In this document: positions 10,158 to 22,402 of the stretch, piece after piece | Numbering within the stretch: position 1 is the stretch's first letter | Layout: each line of letters opens with the position of its first letter | Origin: Helichrysum umbraculigerum | Lineage: Eukaryota > Streptophyta > Magnoliopsida > Asterales > Asteraceae | DNA length: 64,000 bases | Assembly: GCA_949592205.1 (NCBI GenBank) | Contig: CATIUR010000004.1 | Span: forward strand, 96,618,337-96,682,336 | Reading direction: 5' to 3' | Translations under genes and position numbers: made by a program | Notes under the pieces: model-generated | What the model was told of the DNA's origin: nothing | The model's database searches: none | The model's input: the letters and a program-made list of their open reading frames with translations, nothing else

Positions 10158-13095
10158 TGTAACAACCCCAAAATTAGGATCAATTTAAAATTTTCCTAAT
10201 TACGTGATTATTACTTGTATATAATATGAAATAGGATTATATACGTTATTTACTTATTATATATATATGGATGGAATATATATATATACGCGTATACGAT
10301 TCGTACAGATCGTATAAAACAAAAATCGTACAACTTGCGTACATTAATAAAACAACTATTAAATAATGTGAAATTATTTAATTACTTTGATTATTACTTT
10401 ATATTATGTTTATAATATAACGGAAAACGTACGTTTTAAATTAAAACGTCACCGAACTCTCCAAAAACTCGACCAACCGACAAAACAAAACTAAGTTATG
10501 ATTTATAACTTAAAAACTAGTATTTTGGTAAAATACTACACTTTAATTATCGAGTATTAATTCGTAATCTAAAACGTATATTTAATCGCGTACAAAATGA
10601 TTTTAACGTTTAAACGACCGGGGAAACGAACACCGCACGGAGCGCAAACACGGAGGAGCAAAATTTGGTGAGACCACACCTTGGTGGCCCCACCAAAACC
10701 GGCCCAAGCAAGGGGGACATCACCCCCCCCTCACTTTCTTTCTCCACACACAATCACACAAACACCATACTCAATCATTCTCACTCTCTCTCTCTCAATC
10801 GGTTCTCTCTCTATCTCTCTCTCTAAAACCGTCTACAAAACACCCTAAAAACACCACTACAACACCTCGGAAGCTAGGTTCGTTTTGGAGAAAAGTGATC
10901 ACGAGAACGAGGGCTACAAACTCATCTTTTCGGATTTTCGTTTCGACAACTTTGTAAGTTTTCCGGCGACCCGAAACTTTTCCGATTACTTTTATTTTGC
11001 TAGATTATTGTTCCCCTAGCTAAATGATGTCCAAATATGTAATTAAAACTCGTTTTTGAACTCGTTAACGAAAAGGTCGGTTTTGGTCATTTTAAAGAAA
11101 ACGACACCACCAACATTAAAAACGAATACCAATAGTTATTATGAACTCATTATAACATATTAAAACTAGTATAAAAGTTCTAGACCCAACGGAAACCGGA
11201 AAATACGTTTTCGGAAACTTAAATTCCGAACAGACCTCTTGTGTCGCATCGGACCAAAATTTCATGCGACACAACACTATGTCGCATGTTATGTCGCACG
11301 TTATGTCGTAATGTATGCGACACAACGCTTATGTCGCACTATATGTCGTATTATCTACGACACAAAGTTTACCTATCGCTTGATTGCGACACAACGACTA
11401 TGTCGTATCATTGTGTCGTACCCTTGTCTGCGACACAATCATTGTGTCGCATAAACATTAAATCAGAAACAAATCCATACGACACAGACCTTATGTCGCA
11501 TACGGTCTGCGACACAAGCCTTGTGTCGCAGAAAGCCCAGATCAAAAAACAAAATATACTCTAAGTGTTAGAATCACTTTTCAACTACTAAATCAAATAC
11601 GATGCTACTTATACCTGAAAATACTATACTTTTGAAAGTATACAACAACACTTGAATACGTACAAGACTATGCTAAACTAACGTGAGATTTCACTCACAC
11701 ACGCACACGAGTTTACACTCGAAATACTTAGGAGATTACACTCCAACGAACTTACACTTGTACATTACACGGGATTGCATCCGATACGAACTTACCAGTT
11801 CACTCACTAGTTACGTGCTGGATTACACGTTAACTGATACGAACATACACTCGAATACTTACGAGGTTTCACTCGTACCCTTTGGGGTTTAAGCCCATTG
11901 GAACTTACGCAAACGATACACATTGCGATACAAACAAACAGTTATACGCGTACGCTTTACAAAAGTACAACTACTATGAATACATAATAATAATGGATGG
12001 AATTATTATTATACACCGATAACAAACGGACCGTATAACTTTTCTACAAACTACAAACGATTACAAACGTACAAACAAACTAATGGACATTAATTAGTTT
12101 GGGAACAACTAGCATGGATACTTTACAAGTATTCCATTTACTTACTAAACCTTATGCGTATTAGGACGCTAAGGGTTGCTAGTTCGGGATACTACTTGCT
12201 TACTTACTGCATTGTCTGCCAGACTCAGGTGAGTCTTACAGCCCCTACTTTACTGTTTTTACTCAGGGGTGAGATGCATTACTGTTTTACATGAACACAC
12301 AAAACTTACTTGCTGCCATGATTTACTTACTGTATGAGATTACGAATACGCCAACTGCATGAGTTTACGACTAATCCAATGAAATCCTCCTGAACCATAG
12401 TTGTTAGTTATGTGATAAGCGCGAGTTTTAGTATATGGATCCATATGGGACTGACAATCCCCGCCCGGGGTAGCAAGCACTACCACGAACCGTTCCTGTA
12501 GAAACGGGCGTTTCTTACTCGTTCCGTATGAATGTTTTGGATTACATTCATGAGGGGGTACCTATATTTACTGTACGTTAAGCTTCAACTATGGTGGCTC
12601 ATGGCAATTGTATCAAACGGTCTGCATATCCTGCGACCACCACTTATTAAAACTTAAGTTAACGATGAGCATAACCTGTGATCGTTACTTACTGGCTGGC
12701 TATGATTTACAAATACTACTTGTGTGTTCAAACTGTTTATTTACTTACAAACCTGTGAGATTCACCAACCTTTTTGGTTGACCGTTTTAGTAATGCTTCT
12801 CAGGTACACAGCATCAGTAGGGATGCCCCGCAGGATAAGCTTTCTTAGCTCGAGTCGCATGCATTTACAAGCTTGGAGATTTACATACATTACTTTTGTA
12901 CTTACTGTTATGTATTAGAATCTCTAGGATTTTACTTGAACTCGAGCTTGTATTTTGAAACTATTTATGTATTAATGTAATAACTTTTCGAACGTCTCAT
13001 TTAGAGTCGTTCACTGTATCCTTTGTGCTTGTGATTATTGAATAGTAACACCCAAAACGTCGCTTCCGCAAACTGATAAATTTGGGGGTGTTACA
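10158..13095 (+). mobile_element. C1: solo LTR of a Ty3/gypsy-like family, inserted in copia A RT
   Basis: Begins TGTAACA and ends GGGTGTTACA with CAATA duplicated at 10153-10157 and 13096-13100. It shares with C2 and C3 the ACCGC(A/G)CGGAGCGC block (here near 10631), a CT-rich leader, a GTAAGT donor (10954-10959), a CAGGTGAGTCT block (near 12225) and the 3' end. No internal domain, PBS or second LTR is present, so it is a recombination product (solo LTR). Superfamily is inferred from LTR length, 5-bp TSD and TGTAACAC termini. At 2.9 kb it is the longest of the three. Orientation (plus) is inferred from the CT-rich leader and donor. Confidence 0.85.
11236..11535. repeat. C1 motif array (GCGACACAA / TTGTGTCGC)
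   Basis: About twenty half-sites of TGTCGCA and TGCGACA arranged as inverted pairs with variable 2-12 bp centres. C3 has the same motif at the same place; C2 has ACGTCGC there instead. Confidence 0.8.
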
Positions 13096-15241
13096 CAATA
13101 CCTTCTTGTTGATTAAAACCTTGAACCACCAGACGAGCTTTATTGCGAGTAACGATTCCCTTATCATCTCTCTTGCACTTAAATACCCATCTAGTTCCAA
13201 TTGGATATTCTCCCTTTGGTAGGTCAACCAACTCCCATACTTGTAATTTAGTGAACTGTGATAGTTCCTCTTGCATTGCTTCTACCCACGAGCTTTCTTT
13301 TAAAGCCATTTGAACATTTTTAGGCTCGACTTGTGAGATAAAGCGTGAATATAGACATTGATTAGGAATCCCTGTCTCTTTCATTGCAGTATACAAGCTT
13401 TGGTATTCAATATTCTCAGACGTACTAGCTCTGGATTGATGTCTAGTTTGAACCGGAGTATTAATATCACCGATGATGTTTTCAACGGGATGATTCTTAC
13501 TCGTTCTAGTTGTAGTAACTGGTTCAACCGGTATCTCATCTTCCAAATTAGTACCAATCTCTTCCAATTCAGGTACATCTTCCGTACGAGCAGAAGATAT
13601 CCTTAAGTGTTTCAAAGGAGTAAGTATATCATCAAACTTTGTAGAAAGATCATCAAGATCTTCTGTTTCTTGAGACTTATCCTCTAAAGGTTGTTGTGAC
13701 TCACTTGTGGAAGCTTTATCTGAGTCAACATTAGTCTTAATTCCAGACTGCTTAACACTTGATGTTGAAGCGGGACCAATATTCTCATCTTCAAACAATA
13801 AATGTTCAGCTATCTCTGAATCACTGACATAGTCACTAATATGAACTTTAAATGATGCAAAAAGATCTGAATAATCAAATTGCCAATCTAAGCCCTTATG
13901 AACATCAGGTGAATAGCTCGTAACCTCAATATTATAAACTACCTCCAAACGTCCTGTGACTTTATTAAAGACTCTCTTGTTTGGCGAATTGGGCATATAA
14001 CCTAGGAAAAATCCTTCGTCAGCCTTCTCACCAAATTTTGCTTGATGTCCAGTCTTTAATATGGTGCATGAAACTCCAAAGGGTTCAAACCCCTTTAAGT
14101 TAGGTTTCTTATTGTTCAAAAGCTCATAACAAGTCTTGTTATGTCTCTTAACCGTAAGAACTCTATTAAGAACATAACATGCTGTATTCACTGCTTCTGC
14201 CCAAAAGATGACCGGAAGCTTTGAATCAGCAAGCATTGTTCTAGCAGCTTCAATCAACGTCCTATTTTTCCTTTCAGCAACACCATTCTGTTGAGGTTCA
14301 TACGGTGCACTGAATTGATGTAATATCCCTTTGCTTAAGCAATAGATATTCAACGTTGAATTCTTAAATTCTGTTCCATTGTCACTACGAATACGCTTAA
14401 CTCTCTTTTTATAGACATTCTCTACTAGATCAAAGAACTCAATTAGAATTCCTGGAGTTTCATCCTTTGATCCCAAAAAGAATACCCATGAGAATCTAGA
14501 ATAATCATCTGTGACAACCAAACAGTACCATTTGCCACCTAGACTTCTCTTGCTTATAGGGCCGAAGAGATCCATATGTAGCAATTCAAATGGCGAGGAG
14601 ATAGAGTTTTTAGTCTTAGGTTTGTGTGGTTTCTTGTGCTGCTTTCCTTTCATGCAAGGAACACACTTATCCTCAGACTCGAAACGTTTTTGTGGTACAC
14701 CTAGAACCAAACCATTTTTGGTTATATAATTCATCTTTCTCCAGTTCAGGTGTGCCATTCTCCTATGCCATAATAATGCGTCTGTTTCCGAAGCCTTGGA
14801 TAATAAACATGTAGACACCATTGAAGAGTTAGAAACACCCATGTTAATAGCATAGATGTCCTTCTTCCTTGGCGCCCTCATCAATATCCATTTATCAGGA
14901 ATTTTGAAACCTGGCTTCAGGACTAAGGCCTCCTTTTCATTAAAGTAAACTGGATGACCTTTATCACAGACTTGGGAAACACTCACTAGGTTGTGAGTTA
15001 GTTCTTCAAAATAGTTCACATCCTCAAGAGTCAAAGTTCCATTTGAAACTTTCCCTTTTCCCGAAATTACTCCTCCTTTATCTCCTGCAAAATTTACTTT
15101 TTGCTTGAGACTCTCCTTGAAGTCCTTCAGTAGACTTCTTTCTCCAGTCATGTGCCTCGAGCATCCACTGTCTACATACCACCAACTGTCCTTGTTCACA
15201 GCATACTCCTGCACATAACACAAAATACGATCAGTTATCAA
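13096..15241 (-). CDS. Copia A pol, N-terminal part: protease, integrase, start of RT
   Basis: Aspartic protease motif D-S-G-C-S-R-H-M-T-G about 25 residues in; GAG-pre-integrase H..H..C..C zinc-binding segment; integrase core with D (HMDLFG), D (RSDNGTEF) and E (NGVAERKN), all present; a C-terminal acidic S/T/E-rich linker; then RT fingers (W-V-E-A-M-Q-E-E, G-T-R-W-V-F, K-A-R-L-V-V-Q-G). The frame is cut by C1 within RT and resumes at 10157. It lies in a different frame from gag, with an 11-nt overlap (15231-15241). An acceptor-like pyrimidine tract ending GTGCAG sits just upstream of the protease. Confidence 0.9.
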
Positions 15242-18052
15242 GAGGGACCCAAGCCATTACGGTCTTGGTTTGTCCCTTATCATCAACAAACTTAAGCTCT
15301 TTAAAATAACCATCCTTCCCATCAAGAGCTTTGGTTACTTTCGAATTAGCTTTAGTTTGTGGACGATCAGCCTTAAGAGGTGAATTTGAGGAGAACCTCT
15401 TAGGCACATAATTATGAGCTCTATTATGATAATTATAATTAAACTCATGTGATCGCGAAGTAGTACCACTCTCATAATGACTATGGCCTCTACTTGTAGT
15501 TCTAAGCCTCGACGGTGTCACATCCCTAGACTTATGGATAGAATTATCACTTTGAGTATATGGCCGTTTAGGTTTAGGTGGGGAGACACTATGTTTACCA
15601 TCTCTTTTAAGAATGTTAACAGGTTTATTACCTAACTTAGATTTGGTATCTAACCCATCTACAGTCATACTAGAGTCGGTTTGTGTCTTTTCATCAATCA
15701 CAAGCTTATGCGGTGTTTCAGGCTTTTTGTTAGGACAACACGAAGCCACGTGTCCCTTTTGATGACACTTGAAACATGACATCTGCTTGCGTGATTTAGG
15801 AACTTTTGCATTACTCCTCGGAGTCTTAGGCACTAAAGGTTCAGATAGTTGTTCCTTATTAACCTTGTCATCAGTCTTAGCATCGTTAATCACTCCACCC
15901 GATACAAATTGTATTTTGGTGAAATGAGAAGCCTTACTATTATCTGATGAAGAGTTCTTAATAACATCCTTCTGTGCCTCTAACTTTTCCTGATCATTAG
16001 TTACTAAAATTTCAGGATTAGCATCTGTCATTTCAGAATCTTCAGGAATAGGAGTGTAATTGGCATTAAAAGGAGGGGATACATCATTGTAACCTAACCC
16101 AGTCTTGTCCTTTACACTACGTTGAGCATCTAACATTTTATCCATTTGAGATGTCCTATAGTTCTCAAGTTTACGGTTTTGCTCAATTAAACTTAAGTTA
16201 AGGTTCACTATTTCCTGATCCTTACTAGCAATTGTCTCATTTAAGTCTTTGATATTCATATAGAAACCATCTATGACAACAGATTTTTCACTTATGGTAT
16301 CTCTAAGTTTTGTTCTATCCGAAGCATCAGACTTAATTTTATCCTTTAAGGCCTGTTTATCATCACTTAATCTACGAATATCCATAATGGCTTGATCAAG
16401 TTCAGATCTAACAGTCTTATAGGATTCCTTATCCATATTCAATTGAGATGACAAATTGCTATTTGACACAGTTAAGACACTATTATGAGATTGTAAATCA
16501 GTAACTAAGTAACAAACATCAGCAAGATCAAGAATATCTAAACATACCTTCTTCTTGTCAGTTTGTACTTCAGCCATGCGTGCCACGAATTCTTCAGGAC
16601 TCATATCTGGAATTGAATCCATATATAGCACGTCATCATCACTTGCCTTCACTTCAGACTCAGGCACCGCTACTCTCTGTTCCATATCAGTGGGCATGTA
16701 GGACACTGATCCAGCAGTTGTCTCTTCGATCTCAGCCATCAAGGCTTCCTCAGAATGAGCTTGCCAATCATAAGAGCCATCCAACTGCTAACCCACTAAG
16801 GCTTTGGAAGCAAGAGTACTTCCCGAACCTTGTTTTCCTTGTGCTTCTACTTTAGGTCTTTGGCATTCTCTAGCAAAATGACCAATACCCTGACAGTTAA
16901 AGCATCTGACCTTGGTTTTATCAAACCCTGATCTATTGCCCAACACATTTCTACCAGTTCTCTTGAGGAAATTTTTAACTTTTCTTGAAACTAATGCTAA
17001 CATCTCTTGGAGTTCCAATTCCTCAACATAATCCGGATCTATCTGCTCATAATCCTCGTCAAATAGAACAGGATCATTGATCTTTCCCTCTATGTAATTC
17101 TCATATGATGCCACAAAGGAAGCGAGAACAGACAGTTGCTGTTCCGCAGATTTCACACTCATCGGCATCTTCTGATGCTCTTGAGGTGACTTCTCAGAAT
17201 TCTTTCCCTTTGTCTCATCACTTGAGGAGGAAATAAAGCATAGATCTTCAGTAATCATTTCTCCATTTTCACCAATATCACCAACTAACAGTGCAGTTGT
17301 CGAACTAGAGGACGCAGTCGAAAGATTTGACTTTCCATGATACAACCCAGGGTTCTGAACCTGATCAGAATCACTATCTCTTGACTTTCTGGAGAAATCA
17401 TAACCTTTCAGCTTGTCAATGACTTGCTCTAAGGTCATAGTAGAATACCTGGTTTCATTATCCTTAATCATAACGCCATACATTTCCCATTTAGAAGGCA
17501 AACCCTCAAGAAACTTGTCGGTTTTAGCTACTTCTTCTTCAACAATCTCATGGTATTCCAGTTCACTTAACAGATGGTAGAAACGCGTGACATAGGCATC
17601 AAGATCTTCTCCTTTTAAAGCTTTAAACATAGTAAACTGCTTTTTGAGAAGACTCCTCTTGCCAGCTCTCACCTGTGGACTTCCCTCACCTCTTTTCTCT
17701 AGAGCTTCCCAGAGCGTTCTAGCAGTATGAAAAGACTTCAGTTGATGAGCAATCTCTTTAGGAAGACACATCTTTATGCATGAATGTGCTTTATTTTCAT
17801 TTCTGTAAGCTTCCTTCTCTTGATCACTCATGTTCGCATAGGTAAGAACCACAGTGGCATTTTGAACAGTTTGAGTATGTGCGGTGTATCCACTCTTGAT
17901 ACACATCCAGATTGACAGGTCATGGAATCTACAGTAAGATTCAAATCTGTCCTTCCAATTGTAGTAATCTTCGATCCTCAACAACTTAGGTGGAACGTTT
18001 GACTTTCCCACCTCGTGGTCCATTTCGATCATTCTACTTAAGTCAGACATCG
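15231..18052 (-). pseudogene. Copia A gag, long Sirevirus-type, with in-frame TAG
   Basis: Nucleocapsid/capsid precursor. The likely start is the ATG at 18050 (M-S-D-L-S). An N-terminal capsid domain (Y-Y-N-W-K-D-R-F, L-W-E-A-L) is followed by a zinc knuckle CFNCQGIGHFAREC (CX2CX4HX4C) near 16870. A TAG at 16788-16790 interrupts an otherwise continuous frame. The second half has a long coiled-coil stretch (about 16150-16500), a second zinc knuckle CFKCHQKGHVASCC near 15735-15780 and a basic R/S/H-rich tail, ending with TGA at 15231. Two knuckles and about 940 codons fit Sirevirus Gag. The TAG could be a mutation or a suppressed codon. Confidence 0.85.
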
Positions 18053-18482
18053 TAAAATTAAACTGTTTCGCGAATTCAGAAAACTCAACTCGCAAGACTC
18101 AGCTCAACTCGCAATCTCAGCTCGACTCGCAGAATACGTCGATTCGCAAGCCTCAGTTCGGATTGCTAAAGATGTCGATTCGCAAGTGATGTCGATTCGC
18201 GAGGGATCTCGGTTTGACTCGCAAGTCTCAATTCGACTCGCTAGTTCAACTCGGTTCGCAGGCTACGCTGAAACCCTAATCTCGACTCGCGAAACGGCTG
18301 TTAAACCCGAAAACGGCTGTTAAACCCGAAAACTGAAACTGAAAATTTCGACCGTAAACAAACCCTAAAACGTCCAGAGAATGATTTTGATCGTTAGTAT
18401 TGCAAGAAAGCACGTAAAAACGACCCGAATCAAAAACGCAATCAAACTAAAACTTATTAACACACTCGTATTTAGCCCGAAA
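18053..18482 (-). other. Copia A 5' leader with ACTCGC array
   Basis: Untranslated leader between PBS and gag. 18066-18300 holds about fifteen copies of ACTCGC, ATTCGC or GCGAG, the motif also found in the LTR and in the pol-3' gene spacer of this element. A 22-bp direct repeat (around 18297-18335) with GTTAAACCCGAAAAC follows. Confidence 0.75.
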
Positions 18483-18494
18483 GCTCTGATACCA
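18483..18494 (-). promoter_or_regulatory. Copia A primer binding site, initiator tRNA-Met
   Basis: Minus-strand TGGTATCAGAGC, complementary to the 3' end of plant initiator tRNA-Met, two bases inside the 5' LTR. Typical of Ty1/copia elements. Confidence 0.95.
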
Positions 18495-18496
18495 GA

Positions 18497-19080
18497 TGTA
18501 AGTCCCCTAGTTTTAGGATCGATAACTTCGTTATCTTTAGTATTAAGGTGCGGAATCCCTCAATACGGTGTTATCTTACTAGTAACGAATACGTTCGTAA
18601 TTGCGTTTATAAAGCTTAACTTTAAACGAATAATACGTCAAAGCCTAGCTGTTAGGTTTAAGTTTTCTCTGGGTTTAGTGAATTCGCAGATCAGAAAAAT
18701 GCCAAAAAGTTATGTTTTTCACGTATGAAAAACATTATATACGATCAGCTTGTCTCGGCTCGCATGGGCCAGCGAGTTCGGTCCAACTCGCAGCCCAAGC
18801 CCAATAAAGGACTCGGCTCGCTAGACTCAAGCTTCGCGAGTTCAGATCTCACCTCACAGCTCAACTCGCTGCGACTTGAGATCTCGACTCGTCTCGCATG
18901 AAACGTCTATTGTTTATTTCGTATTTAAACATTCGTCTAACTTAGCATAATAATATGTTTAACGAATATTACTAACAAAACAAATATTTATTTACAAATC
19001 TAAACCACTATACAAACGTAATAATAATTACACCTGTCCTATTTCAAGCTAGATCTGTTGTCACACTCTATGTTCCAACA
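18497..19080 (-). repeat. Copia A 5' LTR (promoter copy)
   Basis: Same termini and length as 1653-2236. On the minus strand it holds the ACTCGC array (18751-18897), then the TATA box (18734-18741), then R/U5. Confidence 0.95.
18734..18741 (-). promoter_or_regulatory. Copia A TATA box with upstream ACTCGC array
   Basis: Minus-strand TATATAAT. The ACTCGC/GCGAGT array begins 10 bp upstream (18751) and runs to 18897. Confidence 0.6.
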
Positions 19081-20990
19081 TATACGGCCTACAATACACC
19101 GTATACGGCCCTTGCAATGCCGTATACGGCCCCCTACCCCATATCGTGCTCCGTTTGCTTGTACGTGCTGCTTAGTGAGTTGTACGTGCGATTTGATGGT
19201 TTGCCTATAAATAGTGGACATCTCCAACACCTCATTGATACCAATTTTCTCATTTCATTTCTTCCTTACACTTTCTCTCTCACACACATCACTCTCTCTC
19301 TAGTTTCTCTCTCTAGAGGATTTTCTCTCTCTAGAATTGAGCTAGTTAGAGAGATAGTTAGGTAGAGGTAGCTTTTAGCTTTTGTACGGAGTCACTCCAA
19401 GACATTGTATTTGCGAAGATCTGTCTGTAATAAATTCGTATCAAGTTCTATTTATATATCTCTTACTTTCCAGTTTTAAATATGTGTTGCTTTGTTTATG
19501 CTTGTTTAGGATTGTATGCTAGATATATGATGTTAGGCTAGACATTTCTTTGTGTTTACTATGATGTAGTTATGTTAGAATAGTCAATATGTTCATGCCA
19601 TGCTGTTACTCTGCCCGTGTTACTTTAAACTGTGTATGAACTCGTAAACTGAATCTCGAATGTTTATCTATCCAACATATGCTGTGGTTAGAAGCTTCCT
19701 GCTAGAACTTGGCCAATTACTAGTGGTACGTTCTCTACCTATTCTATACTTGATGATGAATGAACTTGGTATGGCTGTGTTCTCTAGGTTGAAACAAATC
19801 ATAAGAGACACGGAGCATAGGATTAGAGATAGGTTAGATTCATGTTTATCTGTTATATATCTTTGAGAGAAATTTCGGGATATCTATGATCTGATTATTG
19901 GTCATCTGCTATGCTTAGGTTTATGGTGCTCTGTTATGTGTCACCCTATTGCATGTTCTTGTTTGATTGTTGCCTTAGGAATGATGCATGCTAGAGTTAT
20001 CCCCCTGGTTCATATCAGTAACTGTATAATTAGGTTTTCAGACACAGAATATTGGTTTACACAGTAGATTAACATGCATGGAATAGTTGTGATGATTTAT
20101 ATCTGTAATGCTGAACAATTTAACTGATCGTTAGCCCGATTATCCCAACTTGGTCCGCGGGATTATCCCCGTTCGTGTTCTTGTTCAATCAACAATTCAC
20201 GCTACGATACAGACGTCTCTGATGACTATGACTGGGGACCAGGATTCGAGGATAGTCGTCGGTTAAATTGGTCTGTACATTTGGGAGAACTTCCGGTGTA
20301 TTTGACTTCTATAACTGCTATCCACGTGACATGTTATTTATCTGATTGCGGACAACTCTACGTTAGATATTTAATAGGCTCGTAGTTGTAGCTCATTAGG
20401 ATATAGGAAATCTGCGGGAGTAATGTGGAACCCTAATTAATGTAACGGAAAAACCTTAAAACGCCCTATTACTCGGTATAGTGCTGGAAACACCAATTGG
20501 TGGAGTACAAACGTATGGAAGCCGCGGAACGGTCGTAGGTATAATACTTTGCATTAATTATGTTTCTATCCTCTCCGGATTAGTCATCACATCTAGTAGC
20601 CTTACCTTTGACTATTCATCAATAACATTTAACGAAATCATAGTAAACACTCGCTTATCCTCTGTTGACCGAGTCTCCGTACAAACCTCTTTAGTTTTAT
20701 TTTCTTTATTAAAATTAGTATTTAGTTATAAAAACCAAACCTATTCAAAACTTTTAAAAACCCTAGCTGAATCTCCAAAGATAATAAAACGTCCTAGACT
20801 CCCATGCCCGTTGTAGTTTGAAGAACGACACCTGAGTCATACATACCACTTGTTGCCCTTTTAGGTCTGTCAGTAGTATACAACTTAGGATTCCCCTGCT
20901 TTACAAATTTAAAACTCACTGTTCGCCGCTTCTATTGCTGTTGGATCAACGACCGGAATCAAATCCGTCCGACCGATAGAGGCTGCGACA
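19081..20990 (+). repeat. E1 5' LTR, second part
   Basis: Resumes after the TATAC duplication with the rest of the CCGTATACGG array (to 19131), two GTACGTGC boxes (19161, 19182; ACGTG is the core of plant G-box/ABRE sites), TATA box at 19206-19213, a CT-rich leader (19260-19340) and ends GCTGCGACA. It matches 45448-47348. Open frames inside (for example 20481-20816) are shared by both LTRs but look non-coding. Confidence 0.95.
19206..19213 (+). promoter_or_regulatory. E1 5' LTR TATA box
   Basis: TATAAATA, about 75 bp downstream of the palindromic array and followed by a CT-rich stretch typical of plant transcript starts. The matching box in the 3' LTR is 45564-45571. Confidence 0.75.
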
Positions 20991-20996
20991 AGTTTT

Positions 20997-21014
20997 TGGC
21001 GCCGCTGCCGGGGA
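20997..21014 (+). promoter_or_regulatory. E1 primer binding site, tRNA-Asp type
   Basis: TGGCGCCGCTGCCGGGGA six bases after the LTR, nearly the complement of the 3' end of plant tRNA-Asp, as in Athila elements. Confidence 0.9.
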
Positions 21015-21173
21015 CTACAACGACCGATTTTAGGAATTTTGTTATCTCAGTTATTTAGCGATCCTTACGGAAGATCAATATCATCTGGAAGTTACAGTTA
21101 TATCCCTAGGTTAGTTAGTTTTTAATTTTCCGTCCTTAGTTAAACCTATCCTATTTTCTTCTAAAAACAAGTT

Positions 21174-21947
21174 ATGGCAAATCGTATCACTCTCGCCTCA
21201 TCAACCCAACCACTGCTAGAGGGACGAGGAGGACTAATCGTATCACCAACCAACGAAACCATTGAAATCAGACCACACTTCATTAAATTACTTAAATCTC
21301 AGTGTCAGTTTCATGGTCTTTCGGTTGAAAATCCAAACGCCCATCTTAACAAGTTCATCAACCTTTCCGACTCTTTCGAACAAACCGGATCCAGTGTCAA
21401 AGTCACCCGACTTCACCTGTTTCCTTATTCTTTAGCTTTCTGAGCTCAGACATGGTTTTATGAACTCGAACCCAATTCGATTCATACATGGGAGGAGATG
21501 GCTACTAAGTTCTTAGCTAAATTTTTCCCTCCGTCCCTACAAACCAAGCTCAAAAATGAAATCATTAACTTTCGTCAAGGAACTACTGAATCATTAAGCT
21601 CAGCTTGGGAACGCTTTAAGAATCTGCTTAGAAGATGTCCGAATCATCAGTTGGCTGAAACGAATCTGGTCTGCACATTCTACAACAGTCTGAATCCTCA
21701 TCACCAACAAACCCTCGATGCTGCTTCATCCGGAAATTTCATGCTACATACTTCAGAAGAAGCCTGGAAGTTGATTGAGACGATAACGATGCACCAACAT
21801 GACTTGGAGTTTGATGAATCAACCTCGGAAGATAAAGACACTTCTACTCAAGCGTTCGACACTTTAAAAGCTCAACTCGAATCCATCTCTAAAGTTGTTA
21901 AGGATATGCAAGACTCTTCCAAATCTAAGAAGCAACCTCAACGGCTC
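21174..21947 (+). pseudogene. E1 gag, N-terminal part, with TGA and split by copia B
   Basis: Capsid-type Gag. It starts at ATG 21174 (M-A-N-R-I-T-L) after a 160-bp leader. Blocks shared with E0: C-Q-F-H-G-L, N-A-H, LFPYSLA, then W-E-R-F-K, and L-D-A-A-S-S-G-N-F-M. A TGA at 21441-21443 interrupts the same frame. Copia B enters after the codons at 21939-21947 and the frame resumes without loss at 34903. Gag and pol of E1 are one reading frame (no frameshift site), as is usual for Athila. Confidence 0.9.
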
Positions 21948-22356
21948 TGTTTGTCCCTAACCTTGGATCTATACGAACCGAGTCAATCAATTGATGGCGG
22001 AAACAACAATTGACTAATCACACAATCACACGAATAATCAATACGCAATGAATACGAACCAAAACGTTTGTATATTGAATTATAATTGATCAGATTACAG
22101 GGATTTCGACAAATGACGTTTAGGGTTTCGTCAACCCTAAACAGAAAACGTAAAAACATTTTTATACAAAAACCGGCACCTGCGACGTCGCACACGACGT
22201 CGCAGGCCCAAGCCCATGCGACGTTGACTACGTCGCAGGCCCAAAACCTGACGTCGCACCTGCGACGTTACAGACAACGTCGCTGGAATCAGGAATTCTA
22301 ATTCTAATTACAAACTACGAGCTAGACCAACTGACAGACACAAACATGTACCAACA
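21948..22356 (-). repeat. Copia B 3' LTR
   Basis: Begins TGTTTGTCCC and ends GTACCAACA. Holds the ACGTCGC array at 22181-22290. Confidence 0.95.
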
Positions 22357-22369
22357 AACTCCCCCGTGT
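22357..22369 (-). promoter_or_regulatory. Copia B polypurine tract
   Basis: Minus strand ACACGGGGGAGTT next to the 3' LTR. Similar CGGGGGAG tracts recur within the 3' gene at 23606-23617 and 24181-24187. Confidence 0.8.
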
Positions 22370-22402
22370 CTTCAGCTTGGTCTTCAAAAATCTTCTTTAA
22401 AC

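Larger units (their letters stand above)
1653..19080 (-). mobile_element. Copia A: Sirevirus-like Ty1/copia retrotransposon with an intron-containing 3' gene
   Basis: Two 584-bp LTRs (1653-2236 and 18497-19080), flanked by TATAC at 1648-1652 and 19081-19085. In transcription order (right to left): 5' LTR, initiator tRNA-Met PBS, long leader, gag with two zinc knuckles, protease-integrase-RT-RNase H, a 2.4 kb noncoding spacer, a six-exon 3' gene, polypurine tract, 3' LTR. Solo LTR C1 interrupts RT. Without C1 the element is about 14.5 kb. By eye the LTRs differ at about 6 positions (1%). Lesions: TAG in gag (16788), TAG in RT (9704), a frameshift in exon 1 and TAG in exon 5 of the 3' gene. Large Gag with coiled regions, reiterated PPTs and a gene after pol place it with Sireviruses. 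Confidence 0.95.

Noticed and set aside
11236..11535. Repeats resembling a CRISPR array
   Set aside because: Repeat units are short, irregularly spaced and inverted, inside a plant LTR; no cas genes.
20481..20816. 111-codon open frame in the E1 LTR (also 46839-47174)
   Set aside because: LTR sequence downstream of the TATA box; conservation is explained by LTR identity.
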